Below, in pieces: positions 59,040 through 64,000 of a DNA stretch of 64,000 nt. This DNA is from Siphonodentalium dalli (Eukaryota; Mollusca; Scaphopoda; Gadilida; Siphonodentaliidae), in contig CP136065.1 of the NCBI GenBank assembly GCA_032622095.1, forward strand, positions 214,622,151-214,686,150, read 5' to 3'. Below the pieces are notes generated by a model. It made no database searches. It was not told where the DNA came from and was given only the letters and a program-made list of their open reading frames with translations. Made by a program: the position numbers and the translations under genes. How positions within the stretch are numbered: the first letter of the stretch is position 1; every line of letters starts with the position of its first letter.

Positions 59040-60179
59040 ATGTATCAATTTAGATTTAAATTAACAAAGACCCAGTTCACGCGACAAATCCTGTGGTTCA
59101 TTAGCTCTGGTGCAAGTACAACAGAGATATACTATAGGTACGGAGGGGAGGGACAAAATCGCAACTGTTATCTAATGCTATTAAATGTGATGGGATGTTC
59201 AAAACAGTTGTTTCCAGCTGATAGTGGTATCCGCCTTAATCAATTGAAATTATCTATCTCAACTTTGCTGTACTTGTTGACAGTTACCGGTAATCATGAA
59301 CTGACCTCTCATTGCACTTCTCCTACCGGGTTCAGTATAACCCCAACCTCGCATTGCACTTCTCCTATCGGGTACAGGACAACCCCAACCTCTCACTGCA
59401 CTTCTCCTACCGGGTACAGGTCAACCCCAACCTCTCATTGCACTTCTCCTACCGGGTACAGGACAACCACAACCTCTCACTGCACTTCTCCTACCGGGTA
59501 CAGGACAACCCCAACCTCTCGCTGCACTTCTCCTACCGGGTACAGGACAACCCCAACCTCTCACTGCACTTCTCCTACCGGGTACAGGACAACCACAACC
59601 TCTCACTGTACTTCTCCTACCGGATACCGGACAGCCCCAACCTCTCATTGCACTTCTCCTATCGGGTACAGGACAACCCCAACCTCCCACTGCACTTCTC
59701 CTACCGGGTACAGGACAACCCCAACCTCTCATTGCACTTCTCCTACCGGGTACAGGACAACCCCAACCTCTCATTGCACTTCTCCTACCGGGTACAGGAC
59801 AAACCCAACCCCTCATTGCACTGCTATCGGGTACAGGGAAACCACAACCTCTCAAAGCACTTCTCCTACCGGGTACAGGACAACCCCAACCTCTCACTGC
59901 ACTTCTCATACGGGTTACAGGGCAACCCCAACCTCTCATTGCACTTCTCCGACCGGGTACAGGACAAACCCGACCTCTCATTGCACTTCTATCGGGTACA
60001 GGAGAACCCCAACCTCTCAATGCACTTCTCCTACCGGGTACAGAACAAGCCCAACCTTTAATTGCACTTCTCCTACCGGGTACAGGACAACCCCAACATA
60101 TCGTTGCACTTCTCATACCGGGTACAAGACAAACCCAACCTCTCATTGCACTTCTCTTGCGATGACTGCTGAATATTGA
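59040..60179 (+). CDS. Hypothetical ORF of 379 codons made mostly of a 14-residue repeat
   Basis: From the first in-frame ATG, about 90 non-repeat residues are followed by about 20 copies of the 14-residue unit TSHCTSPTGYRTTP, encoded by the 42-bp minisatellite, and a short end LAMTAEY. The two shortened units (HCTAIGY near 59820 and HCTSIGY near 59985) have lost exactly one codon, so the frame is kept. The unit is rich in Thr, Ser, Pro, Tyr and Cys, like some structural or adhesive repeat proteins. No signal peptide is evident and the opposite strand is also open, so it may be only a minisatellite. Confidence 0.3.
   Translation: MYQFRFKLTKTQFTRQILWFISSGASTTEIYYRYGGEGQNRNCYLMLLNVMGCSKQLFPADSGIRLNQLKLSISTLLYLLTVTGNHELTSHCTSPTGFSITPTSHCTSPIGYRTTPTSHCTSPTGYRSTPTSHCTSPTGYRTTTTSHCTSPTGYRTTPTSRCTSPTGYRTTPTSHCTSPTGYRTTTTSHCTSPTGYRTAPTSHCTSPIGYRTTPTSHCTSPTGYRTTPTSHCTSPTGYRTTPTSHCTSPTGYRTNPTPHCTAIGYRETTTSQSTSPTGYRTTPTSHCTSHTGYRATPTSHCTSPTGYRTNPTSHCTSIGYRRTPTSQCTSPTGYRTSPTFNCTSPTGYRTTPTYRCTSHTGYKTNPTSHCTSLAMTAEY
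59306..60165 (+). repeat. 42-bp minisatellite, about 20 copies
   Basis: The unit contains CCTCTCATTGCACTTCTCC, TACCGGGTACAGGACAA and CCCCAA. Most copies differ at a few positions. Length variants seen are -3 bp only. Confidence 0.95.
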
Positions 60180-60239
60180 ATAGATAGAGATTGCCCGGCG
60201 GCATATACATGCGGGAATGCATACGGGAATGTATATAGT

Positions 60240-60440
60240 TGTGGCGCGGTCATTAATGCACTTAAGGGCTTTGGAGCCCAATTTTTCAAAACAATTATAG
60301 AGTCCAAATAAAGGATTCTGTTCATCTTTATTAGTAATCATAGAAACCATGCCCATTGATGCAACATTTTAAGAGTATACTTCATGGTGGATTATGTTAG
60401 AAATACAAAATGTGAACTTTACTGAGATTTAAAAAAATAA
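60240..60440. repeat. Left terminal inverted repeat (about 200 bp) of a 1.4-kb element
   Basis: It matches the reverse complement of 61440-61640: TAGAGTCCAAATAAAGGATTC, CCCATTGATGCAACATTTTA and GTTAGAAATACAAAATGTGA. The arms bound about 1 kb of non-coding sequence, suggesting a non-autonomous DNA transposon at 60240-61640. Confidence 0.8.
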
Positions 60441-60776
60441 ATATTGGCTGTGTGGATGCTAGCAGGCATGGGTTAGCAGCTGGCCAGTGTAACCGCTGTG
60501 GACTCTGTTGACAATAGAATGCTAATCCTCAATTAAACCCTACCAGACCACCACAATATTTCTAGTAAGTAGGTCACCACTCACTCATAGGATAATCACC
60601 CATGTGGAAGTTGACACCAGCTAAAAGCCATTCACACTTGACTGGACATAAGCCATGAAAAGGTGACCCATAAATAGCTGGCTCTCAGTCAACCATATTG
60701 TGAAGTTAGTATATCATTTGTCAAAAACTGGTTCAAAGTAATTTTTTCAAAGAACGCTCAACAAATATATAGAGGA

Positions 60777-60925
60777 TCTAAAACGAGTCCCCAGTGTATA
60801 GCGGAATTTACAAAACGAGTCCAGTAAATTAGGTCTAGACCGAGCCTTTGGCGAGGTCCAGACCTAATTTACTGGACGAGTTTTGTAAATTCGCTAGAAA
60901 TTGGGGACGAGTTGTAGATTCTATT
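60777..60925. repeat. Near-perfect long hairpin
   Basis: The arms of about 65-70 bp (for example TTTACAAAACGAGTCCAGTA against TACTGGACGAGTTTTGTAAA) are separated by a loop of about 14 bases (GAGCCTTTGGCGAG). It lies between the 60240 and 61440 arms. Confidence 0.85.
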
Positions 60926-61439
60926 TATTACACGATCCAAAACCTCGAAAAAACATTCTTAAATCAACAAATGGGTCGCGAAACTAACATCGGTTTCTAT
61001 ATGGCATGCGATGACATTTCACTCAACTATACGCTGTTTGCCCGCGTAAAGAAATAGTCCCAGACAAATAAAGACTCTTTGGCGTATTTAATGGCGTATA
61101 TTTAATTACATCACTTTTGAAACTCCCCATTGATTATAATTTGTTGGAACAATATTGGAAGCCACAGTATTTTGAGACGTAACGTGTGGAATATAAATTC
61201 ACGACAAACCGGAAATCAAAGGTCACCCGGCACTATTTCCTGTTATTAAACGAACGTTAAATATCAGTTCGTTTAATATCACAATTTATAGAATGGGTTT
61301 ATTGAATGGAATAAGGGTAGGCTCATGTAATACATTATGTTTTTGTAGTACATCATACATCACAGTGTTCAGTACATATTCCCATTTTTGATTCTTAGAT
61401 ATGAACTTTGTTTTTCTTGGACCATTGCATGTAAATTTA

Positions 61440-61640
61440 ATTTGTTTAAATCTCAATAAAGTTCACATTTTGTATTTCTAACATAATCCACCATGAAGTA
61501 TACTCTTAAAATATTGCATCAATGGGCACGGATTCTATTATTAATATTATACATGAACAGAATCCTTTATTTGGACTCTATACAATTTTGGAAAAAAATG
61601 GGTCCACAAAGACCTTAAGGCATAAAACGTGGCGGTCATA
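61440..61640. repeat. Right terminal inverted repeat of the 1.4-kb element
   Basis: Partner of 60240-60440. Its outer edge GGCATAAAACGTGGCGGTCAT pairs with GTGGCGCGGTCATTAATGC at the left. Confidence 0.8.
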
Positions 61641-62830
61641 TCGTCTTTGTGCGGAATAATGGACATGTGGTATCAATTTACCATCACATTGGAAAGGATC
61701 AATTCGCCGATGACTGATAATGAATTGTGTCCTTGAGCACCGATCAACCCTCGCAATACTAGAATATTTGTATATATCCGTTTGTCAAAATAAATCCGGG
61801 GTTTCGGATTACTCCAAAAGGATCTTCCAGTGGGTCCTACTAAATAACGAACACAAACGAACAAAACGCACATAAACGAACACAGGTCCAACAATCGGAA
61901 TAGAAGGGTGAAATTGGGTATGTGGGTGCGTATGCGTCAATTATATGTGTATGTGGTGTGATTTCCAACTTTAATGACTTATGTTCTAGTTATTAGCATT
62001 GTTTGATTACAAAGCTATTAAACAACGAACACAAACGAACATAGCATTGGCCGTATAGCACTACAATGCGTTAATCAATGTGTTAATTAACTACTGCTAT
62101 TGAACAATATAGAGGCTGAAAGCTGAAATGGAATCTTACTTGGTCAGGTAAATTGAAATGCTTTGCAACACATAAATCATTATCGAATCGAATATTTGAG
62201 AGATGATTGGTCATTCGTGTACGAAGTGCGTCTTTTTGCCGGACCCACACATTTTCTGCATGTGATCAGTAATAAAGAGCTTGCTAATTGTCCATCAGTT
62301 GAAGTTTGGAATTTGAAATTGTCACTCAAAATATTAAGAAGTCTTCGCACCTTTGTTTCTCTTTTTTTCTGCATGCTGTCATGTTTGTTCAAATTTCATG
62401 TCTGACTTTCAAAGAAGATGCAATATCTGATCATGTAAAATCCCCAACACCGTGGACGGCTCCTCGAATGTCACGCAGTTGGTCAGTCACTAATAATTTA
62501 AATTGTCAAATCAGTTAATTATTCTGCCTTCCAATTGTTTTCTAATATAATATTTTTGTTAAGCCTTTCACAATTGTTATTCGTCCAACATTGCAGAACT
62601 GTCGAATTTTGTTTTCTAGTATTGAAAACATGTACCATCCCAGTGTAGATAAAGAGCTCGAAGCAGAATAGCCACTTCATTTGAATTATATTTCCTTGGG
62701 ATTTTATAGCAAATTGTGAACTAAACATGTTTTTTAATCCGCCTGGCTTCTAAGAAGTCAGCTGGTTGCAAGCCCAGATAAAGGATGCGGGGAGTTAGTA
62801 TAGCTGATTGTTCACCTCCATCAAATTTGG
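61641..62830. other. No gene recognised
   Basis: AT-rich sequence. AACGAACACAAACGAAC occurs at 61846 and 62025, a short dispersed word. The frames of 69-80 codons lack similarity or splice support. Confidence 0.4.
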
Positions 62831-62834
62831 AGAG

Positions 62835-63000
62835 CATATATAAGGGTTAACTGTCATGTGGACTTTTTTATGGAGATGTAACCGTGGGGTAAGTGGTCAT
62901 AACTTGTGTAAAACCCGAAGGGTTTTACATACAAGTTATGACCGCTTACCTCACGGTTACATCTCCATAAAACAGTCCACATGACAGTTAATCCTTATAT
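62835..63000. repeat. Near-perfect hairpin of about 165 bp
   Basis: TTAACTGTCATGTGGACT, ATGGAGATGTAACCGTG and GGTCATAACTTGTGTAAAACC on the left pair with their complements on the right. The loop is only a few bases at CGAAGG. The stem is about 75 bp with few mismatches. Confidence 0.9.
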
Positions 63001-63520
63001 TTATATACATTTAGCGAAAAAGCCACTTTTGTAAATGTATTTAAAACGAAAAGTGTATCGTGACAAAACCAGCCAAAATATGCCATAGCACCCTTGGCAA
63101 AAGTTAACAGGAACAATTTCTTTATATTGAAACCTGATGATTTAATTTAAGTCAATCCTGCGCGAGTCCAAATGCGCCCAAAACATTACGCGTTTTTTCT
63201 TTCCGGTGTCGATGACGTATCGATGTAATTATGGGTTTGCAGTTATGAGCTGTTGCGCGTTCACCGAGAAATAACTGCAACAAGTCACGTGTGCGCCGAC
63301 CAATCGGAATGCTGGATTTAGTGATAATCACACTTAGTATGTAAATATATGCAAATGTAAAATGTTGTCACATTGGCGTGCGATGGCACTTTCATTGCAG
63401 TGCCAGTGCCATATCACACTCATGGTCGTGTTATGATATTTAATAATTTCAGTTTCCAAAATCGTAAAGGTTTTTTAAATGGATCTATATAACATGCGTC
63501 ATGTCTAGATATATGTATAA
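63001..63520. other. No gene recognised
   Basis: Non-coding sequence without visible repeats. Confidence 0.35.
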
Positions 63521-63524
63521 TAAT

Positions 63525-63675
63525 CGGGTAAAGTTTCGACGGGTACTTTTGTCGGGTACTTTTGTCTGGGCAGTGTTTTGGACGGGTCAAATCGTTACCC
63601 CAACTGACCTTGACCTTCAAAATGGTCAATTCAAGGTCAAAGCCCGGACGAAGTCGGGTCACCTTCTAGTGTTAT
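63525..63675 (-). repeat. Second interspersed family, inverted 5'-end fragment
   Basis: The minus strand reads CTAGAAGGTGACCCGACTTCG, then TGACCTTGAATTGACCATTTT, AAGGTCAAGGTCA and GTCCAAAACACTGCCC, as in 26728, 27358 and 38990. The body and tail are missing. Confidence 0.75.
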
Positions 63676-63839
63676 ATATAAACCATGTGCTTATTAATTC
63701 CACTGATACATGTTATCATTTTGCCTTGAGGAGCATTTCTTGCGGTTCTCACGGGAGAAAATTACATAAAATAAAATAATTATCTTTCTATGTATAAAAC
63801 GGTGTATAATTTACTCATGCACAATTCTCAAATTATATT

Positions 63840-64000
63840 CACTTCACGTTGTGGCAGATGGTTTGGGGGGGGGGGAAATCAAAATTTAACATATTTTTTG
63901 TTTATGGCCATTTGCCCTCTTGGTTCGTTATTTTGTCCGCCATGTTTCACCACCAAAAGTAATAATTATACACTGATAATTCAAATAACATGATGTTCGT
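63840..64000. other. Window end, no feature
   Basis: A 9-base G run occurs near 63867. Nothing else is supported. Confidence 0.3.

Noticed and set aside
59421-60356. 311-codon minus-strand ORF with a GRRSAMRGWGCPVP-like repeat
   Set aside because: It mirrors the 42-bp minisatellite. There is no independent support, and the plus-strand frame is at least equally open.

Overview
This window is eukaryotic, AT-rich and gene-poor, and dominated by repeats. It contains spliced exons with GT..AG boundaries, introns of several kilobases, LTR and non-LTR retrotransposon pieces, foldback elements and many minisatellites. One host gene is supported. It combines a fucolectin-like (FTP, F5/8-type) domain with MEGF/Draper-type EGF modules, an arrangement I associate with expanded receptor families of molluscs and other lophotrochozoans. 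My best guess is therefore a marine lophotrochozoan invertebrate, but the sequence does not prove the taxon.

Layout. (1) 1-7.4 kb: a decayed Ty3/gypsy-type gag-pol copy (about 1.5-6.1 kb) with a tRNA-Leu-like primer-binding site. Its frames are broken and key protease and integrase residues are lost. Two inverted copies of another repeat flank it. (2) 7.4-18.5 kb: non-coding DNA with clusters of a TTAAGCGCAA motif, a TA-flanked MITE, a direction-switching minisatellite, a dispersed repeat and a foldback element. (3) 18.5-36.4 kb: a plus-strand transmembrane receptor gene with six recognisable exons in compatible phase: FTP domain, EGF-module exon, membrane exon and three small tail exons with tyrosine motifs. 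Its about 11-kb first visible intron holds a 9-kb nest of short interspersed repeats. These contain tandem about 120-bp modules and end in GACA- or CA-type simple repeats. (4) 36.4-48.3 kb: duplicated segments, a LINE reverse-transcriptase fragment, microsatellites, more interspersed repeats, a 16-bp minisatellite and otherwise featureless DNA. (5) 48341-56764: a complete, apparently very young Ty3/gypsy-type LTR retrotransposon on the minus strand. Its LTRs look identical, with a GGAA target duplication and a tRNA-Tyr-like primer site. Gag and pol are joined by a classical A-AAA-AAC slippery site. About 1.8 kb of extra sequence with unexplained reading frames lies between the integrase and the 3' LTR. 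(6) 56.8-64 kb: a LINE 3' end with a (TAA)n tail, several near-perfect hairpins, a 42-bp minisatellite that keeps a 379-codon frame open, and a long inverted-repeat element.

How the parts relate. Only the receptor gene looks like host coding sequence. Its upstream exons (signal peptide and first half of the FTP domain) were not found and may lie before the window. The young LTR element is the only mobile element that looks potentially autonomous. The rest is decayed or non-autonomous. Repeat boundaries are approximate, from reading by eye.
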